Origin: Euclidia mi
Lineage: Eukaryota > Arthropoda > Insecta > Lepidoptera > Erebidae
DNA: 64,000 nt
Reading direction: 5' to 3'
Assembly: GCA_944739405.2 (NCBI GenBank)
Contig: OX123193.2
Location: 12,408,331-12,472,330 of the forward strand
Part shown: positions 33,868 to 46,495 of the stretch, piece after piece
How positions within the stretch are numbered: the stretch's first letter is position 1
Layout: each line of letters opens with the position of its first letter
Program-made: the position numbers and the translations under genes
Notes under the pieces: generated by a model
Seen by the model: only the letters and a program-made list of their open reading frames with translations
What the model was told of the DNA's origin: nothing
The model's database searches: none

Positions 33868-34213
33868 TATGTTATGAAGTGGAGTAATAAAGTATGAGAT
33901 ATTTCTATTACTCATCTATACTTCTATACTAATATTATAAACAGGAAAAGTTTGTATTTTTGTTTGTAATGGATAAACTCAAAAACTACTGGACCGTTTT
34001 TAAAAATTCTTTCACCATTAGAAAGCTACATTATCTGCGAGTAACATAGGCTATATTTTATTTTAGAAAAAATAGGTGTCCGTAAGATATTTGGGTTTTT
34101 CGGGTACGCCAAGTAGTTCCCTCAGGACGCGGGTGAAACCGTGGGAAACGGCTAGTATGTTATGAAGTGGAGTAATAAAGTATGAGATATTTCTATTATG
34201 GTACTCATCTATA
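33868..34213 (+). mobile_element. Helitron (33923-34155) between 53-bp direct repeats
   Basis: TCTATACTAATATTATAAAC to ACGGCTAG followed by T. Its flanks, 33868-33920 and 34156-34213, are the same sequence (ATGTTATGAAGTGGAGTAAT onward); the right copy has five extra bases. Confidence 0.75.
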
Positions 34214-34335
34214 ATAAAAGCATTTTAATACATACTCGTATAACTAACTCTTATTGCTTGAAACATACAATAATTACTCTACAACATTCATACTGACTTA
34301 CCACACGCATACATATGAATAGCATACTTGTGATA

Positions 34336-35340
34336 TATAGTTGGTGCCACGAGAAGATAGACTTTTTGTAAACAAACATTCAGGGCTTCACAACCTTTTT
34401 TCAAACACTTGTGTTTTAGATTTTATACTCTTTGGCCAGTCTTTTTTTTCAATGCCTAATCATGCCACTATGTTTTTAAATTTATGTTGTTAAATTTTAC
34501 TGAAATAAATAAATTTCATTTTGTGTTTGAATGGTCGAATGTTCATAAGTTTGCTGATATTTTTTTGTCGTTTCACACGTAATTTATTATGTAAATTAAG
34601 GACAAATAGAGTACCATGTATGTAAATGATAGAGTACATACTTGTTACGCTATTATTGACATGATTTTTTTCAAATCATAGACAATAAATCATTTGCAAA
34701 GTAGCTTACCTACCCTAAAATATTAAATTATAGACCACAATGAATAATATTACAGATAAGTTTCTAGTGCATTGCATAAAAAATTCTAGGCATGGAGATT
34801 TTACGTTGTCTGTGAATGATATCGTCAGAATTAACTTAAACAAAATCCATTAAAAGTAACGGTAGTCTGAGAACGCAATTTCTTTTTTAGGTATTAATAA
34901 TTTTCTGCCCGACTACCTAATAGTTTGCCATCTGCTATTCTGCACCCGCTTTTTGACATGCCGACATCGCTGCAGCAAAAAGAGCGTTGCGATCCTATAA
35001 ACTTGTATTTAACTTTAAATTTACCCCTTCTTGATAACAAAAAATAATTTTGTCCTCTGATAAATGCATGTTAAGCCCAAGAAAGAAAAATTTCAATGAA
35101 CTAACGCCAAATGTTTACATTCTAGGCGTCAGTACCTCAAAACATCAAAAGATCCTGTTGACAGCGCATAATATCGATAAAAACCCGATCCATTGACATA
35201 TTAGTTGCCAATAACACGTATCTATGTACTGTTGCGCTCATTGGACTTGACATTATTTGTTTTTGACAGAAGTATCGCTAAGTCACTTAGTAGAAATTCT
35301 TTGTTTACAAAAAGTCTATGTTCTCGTGGCACGGACTATA
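34336..35340. mobile_element. DNA-transposon-like element with about 41-bp inverted ends
   Basis: 34344-34376 and 35300-35332 are inverted copies with one mismatch (GTGCCACGAGAA(G/C)ATAGAC core, then TTTTTGTAAACAAA). Similarity extends outward to TATAGT. No coding capacity seen in the roughly 1 kb. Confidence 0.7.
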
Positions 35341-35381
35341 GTTGATTGAATCAGGCGTTACTTGGCGGAACTCCATTGCAA

Positions 35382-35697
35382 CCTAATGGAAGGAAAGAGG
35401 AACCCACCACGCACCCTCGGATTGACCACCTAACTATTGCAATAGAGGAACGATGGGCAACGACTCAGTCGTTGCCCATCGTTCCTGGGGATGCCTCGTG
35501 CAGAGGCGAAACACGTGTCGAAGAATAGTCGGCGCATACAGCGGGATACTGCAAGTCAGGTATCTTCCTGGAACCCATACCATTCCTATATCCCTTATCC
35601 GTTTAGAGGAGTTCGGTATTGTCAACCTTTTTCTATTGCAATAGTTGGAGTGGTCAATCCGAGGGTGTGTGGTGGGTTCCTCTTTCCTACCATTAGG
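35382..35697. mobile_element. Foldback MITE, about 65-bp inverted ends, nested perfect palindrome
   Basis: The left end CCTAATGGAAGGAAAGAGGA to 35445 pairs with 35632-35697. Inside, 35446-35465 and 35467-35486 are perfect 20-bp arms with a single-base centre. Confidence 0.8.
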
Positions 35698-36354
35698 ATA
35701 CTTGTGAAATTTCGCTAATACTGAAAAGATGTACAGTCGGTAAATATAATATCGATACAAACTCTCAAAGCTATTAATAGGTGCAATATCTTAGTGGTAA
35801 TGGAAATTTACCACCTGAGAACTCATGTTTAATCTCACAAAAATACGTCAAACAGTTAATTGTCACGCACGCTACACATTGCAATGTAAGCCTTTATTTA
35901 CTCAGATCACTGAGCTTTTCACTACAATCATAACTGTTGCAGATATAATACAAAAGCTCATCATATAAGTAGCCTGCAAATAGGTATAGATCTTACACAT
36001 ATAAATTGCTCTAGACCGCAGGGAGGTTATTTTTCTTTTAATAAATGTGAGTTTACTGTTTATTTTCAAAATACATACAATATATCTTTGTACCAATTTT
36101 ATTTCATAAGCCCGACAATACAATTTCATTCCGAATTGAGAGCTTCGATACACAATAGAATTTCTGCGATTCTCGACGACATAAAAATGTATTGTTCTTT
36201 AACATTTTTATTGGCAGTATTTATATAACGTTGATTGAACAATTGCTATTTATTTGTGTATTGTTTTCGCAAAATTGTAAGATCGCTTTTCTACTTTGGC
36301 TGTCCCGTTTGTCAAGGGCTTAGGTTTGAGTTTGGTGATTCAGAATTTTATTTC

Positions 36355-36483
36355 AACTAAAGACAGTTGCTGGCAGCGGTTGGACACGAAGAGCCGAAAA
36401 TCGGGCTCAGTGGCGTGCCATTGGAGAAGCCTATATCTAGCAGTGGACTACGGCAGGCTGATGATGATGACGATGATGATGAA
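36355..36483 (+). repeat. LINE 3'-end fragment with GATGATGATG tail
   Basis: Matches the RT C-terminal end at 9600-9700 (a Trp-Arg-rich block, then AGCAGTGGACT and the GATGAT tail). Confidence 0.6.
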
Positions 36484-36577
36484 AGACAAATAAACTTTAG
36501 TGCTTTACTATTGTGCTGCACACTGTTCTAGTCTCCAAGAATACCTACACATACCTATCTATGTATTCTTATAAAAG

Positions 36578-36907
36578 CAACAGATGTAGTGACAAGCATT
36601 GAGAAAGGCACGTTAAGATGGTTTGGGCACATGGAGAGGATGGATGACGATAGACTGACAAAGAAGATATATCAGGCTAGTGTGAATGGGACAGGACAAA
36701 GGGGAAGACCTAGGAGAACGTTCTCTGACCACATTGGAGACATCCTGAAAAAAGGACAAGTCAGAAGTACCCTTAACAGAAGAGCATGCATGAGAAACTT
36801 GATGGGAGTGAGTGAAGCAAGTGAGGTATGTCAGGATCGTTGCAAATGGCGTTCCGTAGTCTCTGCCTACCCCTACGGGAAACAGGCGTGAGTCTATGTA
36901 TGTATTG
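36578..36907 (+). pseudogene. LINE family B reverse-transcriptase C-terminal fragment, longest copy
   Basis: A 100-codon open stretch: TLRWFGHMERMDDDRLTKK, NGTGQRGRPRRTFSDHIGD, LKKGQVRSTLNRRACMRNL, ending at a stop before GTGAGTCTATGTATGTAT. 5'-truncated LINE. It shares its 3' 'ctgcctacccc..gggaaacaggcgtgagtctatg' end with SINE family B. Confidence 0.75.
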
Positions 36908-39900
36908 TATGCAACGCAAGAGCACTATATTATTAAAGCAAGCACAAAAATCTGCCTACTGGAAGACCAAAGGACGGTTTAAGGCATACTTACGTGATTC
37001 TTTAAGTAATTTAATTGCTCAGCTCTATCAATACAGTGTATATGTGAGTATTACATAGCTAAACCAGCACCTTGTTAATGACGGAACAAGAAAAAAAAAA
37101 AACAATCTAAACTCCTAGACGTAACCATAATTTGCGGTCAACACGAGTTTAGACTTGAATGAAAATAAAACTAACAGCATTTTCAGGGCAGGCAACCTTT
37201 CAAAATACTTGATCGTCGTGCAACCAACCGTAAAGGAGAAAGGTCAGTCAGATCGTCAAATACAAACAATATAGATCAACAAGTGGAGCCGCGGCAGGCG
37301 CGGCAGCCCTACGATCGCGTAGAATTACGAGCGAGAGGTCACAAGTTCAAATCACGCGGCTCAACTACTGTGCTTGAGTCTATTTTAGTACAAACACGCT
37401 TAGATTGAACTGCTGGCCTCTAGACAATGAATAAGAATGTCACTAAGTAAGGTGCTGTCTAGTTTACACAGTTGCAGTTTTGTAACAGGTTTATGTCAGG
37501 TTGTTGTGATAAAATTGGTCACCTTTACTTCATTATCGTCCTAGCGCTATCCCGGCCACATCCAAGGTCTGGGGTGCGCTTATTGGTCCAACCAGGTCTG
37601 AAAAAATATTAGGTCACACAGGACCCTTACACCCGTAGACAAAGGTAAAAATTATAATGTATTTGGTGAACCAATCTGTATGTGTCTGTTTATGAATCGG
37701 TGCGGTACATTATCATTATTCCCAGATTTTTCTGCAATTGTTTTAAATGTACTACTAAAACTAAAATGCCATTTTGCAAAATAAAATAATAATTTTATTT
37801 TGCAAAATGGGAGAGTGTTCCCTCAGTTCACACGCTCATTGTATTTCGTCTCTATCAAGTAATACGATTGATTTTAGAATTTGATATGCTCTTATGATAA
37901 CTTTAGAGTTCAATTGGTAACGAGGATAGTACTCACAATCCCCAATAGAGTTCTCGACTGGACGTTTGACCTTGTTACTGAAAGTTTGGACCATAATCAC
38001 AAACTTATATCGCGGGCTCAATAGGCCATTGTCAGAATGTCAAGGGATTAGAGGGTTTTACCTGCTCCATTTAGTTTTATAGTTTAGCATCGGTCTAGTG
38101 AGACGATTTTTTGTACAAAGACTCTTATTGATCAATAAATTGACGAGGATTTCAGCAGCACAGCTGTAGCCAAACTTTTTATTTACCCTTTAGAACTTGA
38201 CTTTCGATTTACAATGGCGGACAAATATATTGACTCGATATTTTATGTTAATGTCTACCAGTTTCTGTTGTTGCAGACTGTTTTAAACTTTAACTTGGCC
38301 TGAATGTATGCTCAAGTCGATGTGCAATACGCAGTTTCTATACCATCTAATTATAATTACAAGACGAAATGTGCTCAAATCCAAATCTCGCCATTTTCAG
38401 GCGAGCAGAACGTTTGTCGCGACCTATACTTGTGTGATAATGTATGAGCTCTTAGCACTGAGTATTGTGGGAGCTGCGGGAGAACGGGAGAGTGGACACT
38501 ACATAAGTTATTATCGGACGGAAATGTCACTTGCGCAGAACTACGACGCGAGGGCCCTCGCACTTATCAATATCACACATTATTCGCACAATCACTTGTG
38601 GCCACTGTCTATATTGACTACCACAGAAACAAAGTGGCTTAAGCGCCGTCCACTAGCATTCACTGTGATACGAACGAAAATATGATAGGAGTGACGGAAG
38701 CAAGTCAGTTTAGCCAGGATTGGTACTGATACAACACTGAGCTTTCAGCGGAGTAATTGGAAAACATATATTTGTCTAATTCGTGGAGAGCTTTATTAGC
38801 CAATTTTATTGTTGATATAACAGACGATGCAGCTGTTCAGCGTCCATTCCGCTGCAGAATTTTTTGTTACAAATTGCAGACATTTTACATCGACTCTGAA
38901 TGCGTGAGCAGTAGTCAAACCTGGCGCCACTGACTACTCTTTTACATTAAACTCTACAGTTCTTCAAAGTCAAAATCATTTATTCCATTTAGGCCACAAA
39001 GTGACGCTTATGAACGTCCAATTTGTGCACCGCTCCCGGAAAATGGATTGTCTTATATATATATATCTAACTCGTTTAATAATACAAAAATGGCACTTGT
39101 TTCACTCTACTGCTGGCCCATCGATACGACCGTGATTCATAGTACTTATAAAGACAATAGGCACAGGATGTGTGGACGTTCAGCCGCGTTAAGTGCCTAT
39201 GTCGTGTTGATATGAACATGAACTCACTGCCGCAGTCAAGCAGAAAAGGGCGAGGATTCACACGTTAATGAAATTAAAATTATATTAGCACGCGATAAGC
39301 GAACGTGCCAAAGTGTTGTAACATTTAGTATACATACACGCCTTAAATTCTTTGGTAAATAATGTACAATAACATATGATGGGGAGGTGTGGGCGAATGT
39401 AATGTTCAAAGATCGCTTGACAATGATAAGGGTACTTTGGAATAACGTCACACACCAAACATACACAAATATTCAGAATGAACTACCTACCTGGCTGATG
39501 AAATACAACCGAAATGTTTGGCCTCATTTATAACTGCTTTGTAATTAAAATAAATAATACTGTGATTCTCTGATCTCTAATAAGACTTCGAATGCTGCTT
39601 CGTCTGCGTGAGTGTCACTTGATAAAAAGTTTTATTCAATTTCTGATCCCCTTGCTCCCTAGGTTAGCATCCCTAAGCTCCGCAAGTTTCAGTTTGTGCT
39701 TAAGAGTTTCGGTCTGTCAGTAGTCAGTTAGTAACGAAAAAACAAGATTTTTAATATCGTTGAAAGGATTTTCAAAATGCTCTGCGCTGCGTTTATCACA
39801 TCATGAATTACTACATCATCTATGTACTTCCGAATCTTATACATTTAAATATACATTACTAAACTAGTTAGACAAAAAATTGTAGAATACCATTCCTACA

Positions 39901-41507
39901 TTCCCAGAAGGCCTCATACGACGTTCCTTCACGTTGCAGCAACAATGTTGCAGGTACCATTCACATAATAAAAAGTGAGTATAGTAGCTATATTGGCGTT
40001 TTTGCGTGTACCCAGAATGTAAGGCTAGATGCGAGCTACGATTTTCTCTTAAATTTCGATGCTGCGATAGCATTGCCATTAAACATTTTATTTGTAATGT
40101 CATATGTGACAATATACCGCATTATGCTAGCGCCTCATCGTAGATCTTAATAGTGGTTGCATTATCTCACCATTTTGTAATTCGAATAATTGTTTGTTAC
40201 GCATTTAAATGCCTACCAATGTGGATAATAATGAAATCCTGTAAATATTACACCTTGTCAGGGTACACGAAATATAATCTGTCTAGTCATCAGTAATTTC
40301 GTAATGTATAAAGGTAAATAGGATTACCTGGCTGTTCATGTCATGTTTTTAATATGTCGAGAAACAAATCAGTAGTGTATGAAATGGACTAAATCCGGAT
40401 AGAAACCGTTTAGTAATAATCCGATGACTAAACTTCCTGCGATAAACATTATTTTATTGAGGCAGATATCTGGAAGGACATCCGTTGTACATCGCAAATC
40501 GTATATGAAAAATAACTAAAATATGAATGATGATTGATGACCGAGGCCAATGGCCGTTATTATCGCTAAAGCTCATTCGAAATATTAAATAGATTTTGTA
40601 ATATGATTAGCTGATGAAGAACAAATATAAATGTTACTAAAAGCTGGTTTGTTTTTTCATACAACCTTTAGAAAAAAATGCTGAATGAGTGCAGTAGATT
40701 CTATTGTTCTGGATGCAGGAATACTATAGATAATCATTGAGGACATGTATAAAGCTGCCCTGTTTCCTTTCCTATTCATCTTGCTTGGAGAGCAAAGTCG
40801 CGAAGAGTCATTTAAATCAAAAATATCACCTGTATTGGCGTCCTCTGATTAAAATTGCTTTCGATAACGCATTCGCGTAGTCTATTAGGCACGGCGTAGT
40901 TTCTCTGCTTGCCTGACAACTACCACTTATGGGTTTCTTGTCTTTGGTTTAACTAGATGTCTATAAATACAATATTTAGTCACTACTTAATTTACACCCA
41001 GTGGCATATAATGATATACATAACATTGTCGAAGTGTAGCGGTGAGCGTAAAGCAGAGATATATACAAGGTTCATAACTTAAACATGTTACCGTATTCGT
41101 ACCTCACTATGATACAGGTATTGTTCGAGCCGAACAAAGAGATGATCATCTCTAAGCAAAATCTCGTATTTATCAAACAATAGTGAGGCTTAAGATGTAG
41201 ACCTATTTGTTTTTATTAAGGTAAGCTCAAAACAATATGGCTGATACGTATCTGGTGATATTGGTGTCAGAAAGCACTCAGGCTATAATAATATGGACTG
41301 ACGGTTAGGAAAATTTTCAGAATAGGTAATATTTGGTAGTTACACTCAATAAGACTTGATATTTTGCTCGTTATCATATTAACTTCATCGTATCAATAGC
41401 CATAAGTCAGAGACAGGCAACGTTTTACGTTTTGTTGAGAGATGTGCATCCTGCATATCAATTTGAACTCTACAATCCAATTTTAATGTAAAGGCGGATC
41501 GTTGTAA
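36908..41507. other. 4.6 kb of mostly unassigned DNA
   Basis: Contains a tRNA-like head (37286-37370), a 19-bp near-perfect palindrome centred at 37788, a short Helitron-family fragment (39640-39755) and one open stretch of 125 codons at 38308-38685 (plus) with no recognisable domain. No host exon found. Confidence 0.4.
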
Positions 41508-41742
41508 AGGCCTTGCCACACGGCACAATTTTACGTCCAACTTGACTAAATCACGTGATGAAATCGTGACGTGTAGACGCCAGTCGTCCAACTCAAGTTC
41601 ATCGGGTGGGCGGGACCACCAGATTTTAACCAATCGGGTGGACGGAATGCAAAGCAGTGATTTGATTGTGTCGTGTAGACGGGCAAAGCCAATTCGATTG
41701 AAAATTTGATCAGTGGTAAAATTGTGCCGTGTGGCAAAGCCT
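41508..41742. mobile_element. Harbinger-type MITE, 235 bp
   Basis: Ends AGGC(C/T)TTGCCACACGG continuing CACAATTTTAC, inverted, flanked by TAA on both sides. Confidence 0.8.
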
Positions 41743-43779
41743 TAAGTAGCAAGCCTGGCTGGGTGTCACGATCGCCAGTTACACAATTATAATAACACCC
41801 CAGTGTTATATTCGGCATAACTGGATTCTTTTTACAACTGTGTGCGTCTAAAAATGAGATCAAGACTAAGATTTAACTTAGTGTGATTTATGTACGAAGG
41901 ATTTAATAAGACATGAGTGATCTCTTCCCTTAAGACACAAACATGTGAATATTATGTGTACGGGATTTATGAGGATTACTTCGTTTGCGAGATATGTGGT
42001 AAGCGTCTTGTAAAACAAGATATATTAAGGTATCAGTGAAAAAAAAAAGGTTACATTCGGTTAATACTGTGTTTTCGAGAGAATTCGTGTAATTGGACTG
42101 TCTATTTTTATATACTCAACAAAATAAAAAAAATCTAAATGTTTGTGTTTTGTGTTATACTAAATTATATTTGCAAATGCTTGTTAATATTTTTATTCAA
42201 AGTGCAACGCTCTTTTTAGCGTTGCAGTGTCAGATTTACGACGAGAACAGGCAAGCACGTCACAACCGCATGAGTTTACAGTGCCTTCATTGATCCCACT
42301 AATTTGTTCTCTATTAATCATTGAGCATCATTCAATAGCCTTAATACCAATCGTTTTATTGGCTCGTAAACGTTAACCCTTTGGTAGACAATCGCATCGG
42401 CGCCACGTTTGCGCTCGCCTGCTTTGTGCTACACAGATATCGATGAATGAAAGCACCAACATTCAGGGTTATCATCAAACAAAATAGGCTTGGGTGCATT
42501 AATTTCCCTCAGATAGGATCAGATTCAAAGTTAAAGATATTCATATAATTTAAGATTAAAAATCTCGAATAAAAATAGCGATATATAGCCGTAATATCGT
42601 AATATCAAAATATTTATAGCCGGTCACTCGGCTATTAGTCAGCACTCGGCCTAAAGATTCCGCCATGGGCCATGAGGTGTCTGACAGACATCAAAGGCTA
42701 CAGGGTACTAAAAACAACGTTATTTTTTAGGCACTCGTGTAGAAATAGGCTTGCCAAGTTCCTATTTGTCAGACTTGTTATAATATCAGCAATAAATCTT
42801 GTAACTTTTTCATTGTATTATTCGTTTGTGTATATTTTGACAGTAAAGACTAGTAAAATCATTTGTACTCTTTATATACCGAGAGCTAAACATTCAGAGC
42901 TCTTTCATAGCACTTATTCAACGGAAACGAACAGTCTGTTTTCGTTTGAAGCGACAAATTTACGATTATTGAGACACGTAGCAACCCTAAAGTCTAAGTA
43001 CTGTAGACACGCACTGTCGTGCTTAGCTACGTTTGTTTAATATCATTCGGGGGTTATCCCCTAATTTATTTGTTGCGTGAAATCTATTAGCCAGCATGAC
43101 TTGGCACTTGCCGAGTTATCGGCTGTAAAATGTGTCTAACAAATTTTGTTCCAACTGCAGCTTTTGCCAACTTTGTTTCAATGTCTCGGCGAAACTTTTA
43201 CTTTTTCTTGAACAAATTACGCGCTGGAGCGTAATCTGTATATCATGTTGAATTTTGCAACTTGCTATCAAGTTCAAACTTATTTTGCTGTGCAATTAAG
43301 TAAGTTTATATTGTTGATTTCGCGTAAGTATCTTAGAATACACATGAGTAGATGATACAGTTCTGCCCCGTTTTAAAACATGAAATCGTGGACACGATAC
43401 ATTGTATCTCATATATCAAATGCATTATCTCAGAGTATCCAAGAAAATACTAAAGATTTTACAAAGTATCACTACCGTAATCCCTAGATCCTCTGTTCGC
43501 ATAAACCTTTTTCTTTATGTTTATTCTACAACCCATTTTCGTTTGGCTCGGCTGCTGTGGGCCGCGGGTAGTCGTTTAATTCGATAGACAGCGAGTGGCA
43601 CTGTATATACGACATTCAAATGCGACTCCCGGTGGACTGTTAGTGAGGCGCGGTGCAAGGCTGGATCGAAAGCGTGGGGTTCTTTTTTAATTTGTAGATC
43701 TATAAGTAGGTTTATCTATGTATATAAAACTGTTGTTAAACTAAAAACGATTTGCTGCTCATTTGTAAATAATTCAAAA
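41743..43779. other. Unassigned DNA with one 122-codon open stretch
   Basis: 42672-43040 (plus) is open but AT-biased and without motifs; I do not call it a gene. Confidence 0.35.
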
Positions 43780-44070
43780 CTATAACCCGACTACGTAAAA
43801 AAGGGAGTCTAAAAAGGAAGAAACAAGAAAATAGCTCACTATAAGTAAGTACAGAAATGCTCAAACTAGAGCCGTGGTCGCACCTATTGTATACTAGTGT
43901 ACCTCTATGTAGTTACCTGTCATGTTTGTTTGATGCAGGTAAGTGTTCCTGGCACCCACATTAGGTATACAATAGGTGCAACCACGGCTCTAGTTTGAGC
44001 ATTTCTGTACTTACTTATAGTGAGCTATTTTCTTCCTTTTAGACCCCTTTTTTACGTAGTCGGGTTATAG
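43780..44070. mobile_element. Long foldback element (arms about 106-115 bp)
   Basis: 43780-43894 pairs with 43965-44070 almost base for base, apart from small indels, around a loop of about 70 bp. Outer ends CTATAACCCGACTACGTAAA. Confidence 0.85.
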
Positions 44071-44555
44071 ATTTTAAACTTATTTTATTTAATACTTTTC
44101 CGTATCCCGATGGGGCATGTAAACTAACCGTGCAATATTTACATTGTAATATTTAAAGGAAGAAAGAAAGCAAAATAGGTAACGCAAAGCGTCTGAACCG
44201 TGCGCATTGTAAGTACCTACAACCGCGTTTTAAACTTATATTTTGACTCAAGCAGTATAATGTATGTACCACAGATATGACAAGAATCAGATGTAGCGTA
44301 TTCGTCCAACTAAGCGTGGCACGTTGACAGCTATGTGTGCGTGACCTTTGGCGACTGGCACTGTACGGACACGCGCGTCTATGTGTGTGAAAAGTTGCCA
44401 GATTATGAATAATCTCCCAGTATTTTGCATATAGTTATGTAATATTCTTATATTCATTTGCGGTTTTGAAGAATTTACCATGGATTTAATTAATGCTTTT
44501 ATAAATACATTTCTTAAATGTAGGTACCGAGTTAAGTTTTAACTACTTCGTAAAT

Positions 44556-44760
44556 CTGTATATATAAAATCCTTGCGTTACTGACTGACTGACAGACAAG
44601 CTACAGCCGAAACTACTCGGCGCATGAAGCTGAAATTTAGCATGTATGTTTCTTGGGAACCGTAGGGGTGCACCAAGACGGGATTTCTCGAAATTCCCAC
44701 GGGATCGGGCAAAACGAGAAATAAGAAAATATGTGCGTGCGAAGCCGCTGGCGTCGATTA
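44556..44760 (-). mobile_element. Short Helitron family, copy 3
   Basis: 'tatataaaatccttgcgttactgactgactg' to 'gcgaagccgctggcgtc'; slightly damaged ends. Confidence 0.65.
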
Positions 44761-44774
44761 GTTGAGAAATAAAT

Positions 44775-45078
44775 AGTATGTATGTACACACGGCACCAAG
44801 TCAAGCTAAACAGTTGCTGTACGATTTTGATACTTATTCCCTACGCCATAAGTATGTATGTACACACGGCACCAAGTCAAGCTAAACAGTTGCTGTACGA
44901 TTTTGATACTTATTCCCTACGCCATTAGTATGTATGTACACAGGGCGCCAAGTCAAGCTAAACAGTTGCTGTACGATTTTGATACTTATTCCCTACGCCA
45001 TAAGTATGTATGTACACACGGCGCCAAGTCAAGCTAAACATTTGCTGTACGATTTTGATACTTATTCTTTACGCCATA
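44775..45078. repeat. 76-bp tandem repeat, four copies
   Basis: Units start at 44775, 44851, 44927 and 45003 with AGTATGTATGTACACA; differences between units are few. Confidence 0.93.
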
Positions 45079-46249
45079 AGAACGGTGCAAAGGTCAAAGT
45101 TTATAAGCTTGACGAGTAGCAGGGTGTACACGAATATTTGGATCGTTTGGGGATCGAACTCAAAACAATATTATGTAAGGTATATACTAATGGAAATTGA
45201 AATTCTATTACTATATTTATGAGAAAGAAGATATATCTACAGTATACTTTTATAATACGGTAATGTATTTTTCATTAACATGACAATCATTATCACATAA
45301 TCAATTGACAAGTGCATTTTCCCTAATTCAGGCAGAACGGCGTCGACAAAAACTGGCAACACTTACATATTTCTTGCACAAATACGAATTTTATCGAAAT
45401 TAAATTAGGAAACAGTCAAATTATCAATAGTTTCCTGTGAAAAGATATGCCATTTTCCTGTTTTTGTTTTTAGGAACAACTTTTACAGTGTTTTAAGAAC
45501 ACAAGACGGCATTTTGAGAATTTAAAAGTTGACGTGATCGTGACGCGTGAACTGTACGATGCTTCGTAGCGCACTGAGACGAGTTTGTATTCGCTTTTCA
45601 ATTTTGTATTTGCTTTAGTGGCCGCACGCAACTGTGCCGTGCGTTACATCTGATTCTTGTTAATAAATCTATGGTATGTACCTACAAATTTGTAATGTGC
45701 TCACCGATACCTTTCTTTTGATACCAAATACGTAATGACTATCTCATTTTGATATTTTTTGAGGTTGGAAGCTGAGGTATTAATTCCGAAATAGAAACTT
45801 TAGACATAATTTGTATAGCCTATGTCACCCGGGCTATTATTACGAATCTATTGACACCACATTTATTATAATCGGTTCAGTAGTTTAGGCGCTACGGTGG
45901 AATATACAAACATACATATGTACATACATAGACTGCCAAAAACATTCCCTTTCCTTTTGGCTTCGCCGTAGTCGGGTAAAAAATACAACATGTCAAGTAT
46001 TGCTTTGCATTATTTTCTTATCATTAGGTATACTTGAGAAGGATCGGGTTTGTAATTTTCTAATTTGACTGTGATAAAAATATGCAAGTCAAAATTCAAG
46101 AGTTTATAAGAAATCGAAAAAAGAGTATAAGAACAAGTAAGTAATTATGTTAAACACCGGTAACACCGCGGGATCGGTTTGTATCATAATTATGTAATTA
46201 CAAATTAAGCGCTCTTGCTACTATACAATTAGTAATACCACATCACTGC
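45079..46249. other. Unassigned DNA, with a repeat end near 45900-45980
   Basis: 'catacatagactgccaaaaacattcc...cgccgtagtcgggtaaa' resembles an interspersed repeat terminus; its CGTAGTCGGGT matches the end of the 43780 foldback. Rest unassigned. Confidence 0.4.
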
Positions 46250-46495
46250 AATCAGCCAATTCTGCTAAATAAATATAGTTTCGATATCATGTCAGTGTCA
46301 TACTTACGTCACAAAAAGCGTATTCTTCTAAATGGTCTGATATTTGAATGAAATTGTAACGAGATCGTATGTGTCAACGACGAACTTTTTATTTTAAATT
46401 ATACGATAATGACATTAGGTTATCAGAATACCGCTTTTAAATCCATTCAAAATATAATATCAATGTCATATAAAAATAGCAGAATTGGCCCCCAG
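46250..46495. mobile_element. MITE family E, copy 2
   Basis: 'ccaattctgctaaataaatatag' to 'atagcagaattggcccccag', inverted ends as in the other copies. Confidence 0.8.

Noticed and set aside
38308..38685. 125-codon open frame as a protein gene
   Set aside because: No recognisable domain, AT-rich codon use unlike the myosin exons, no supporting splice or neighbour context.
42672..43040. 122-codon open frame as a protein gene
   Set aside because: Low-complexity hydrophobic translation of AT-rich DNA with no motif.
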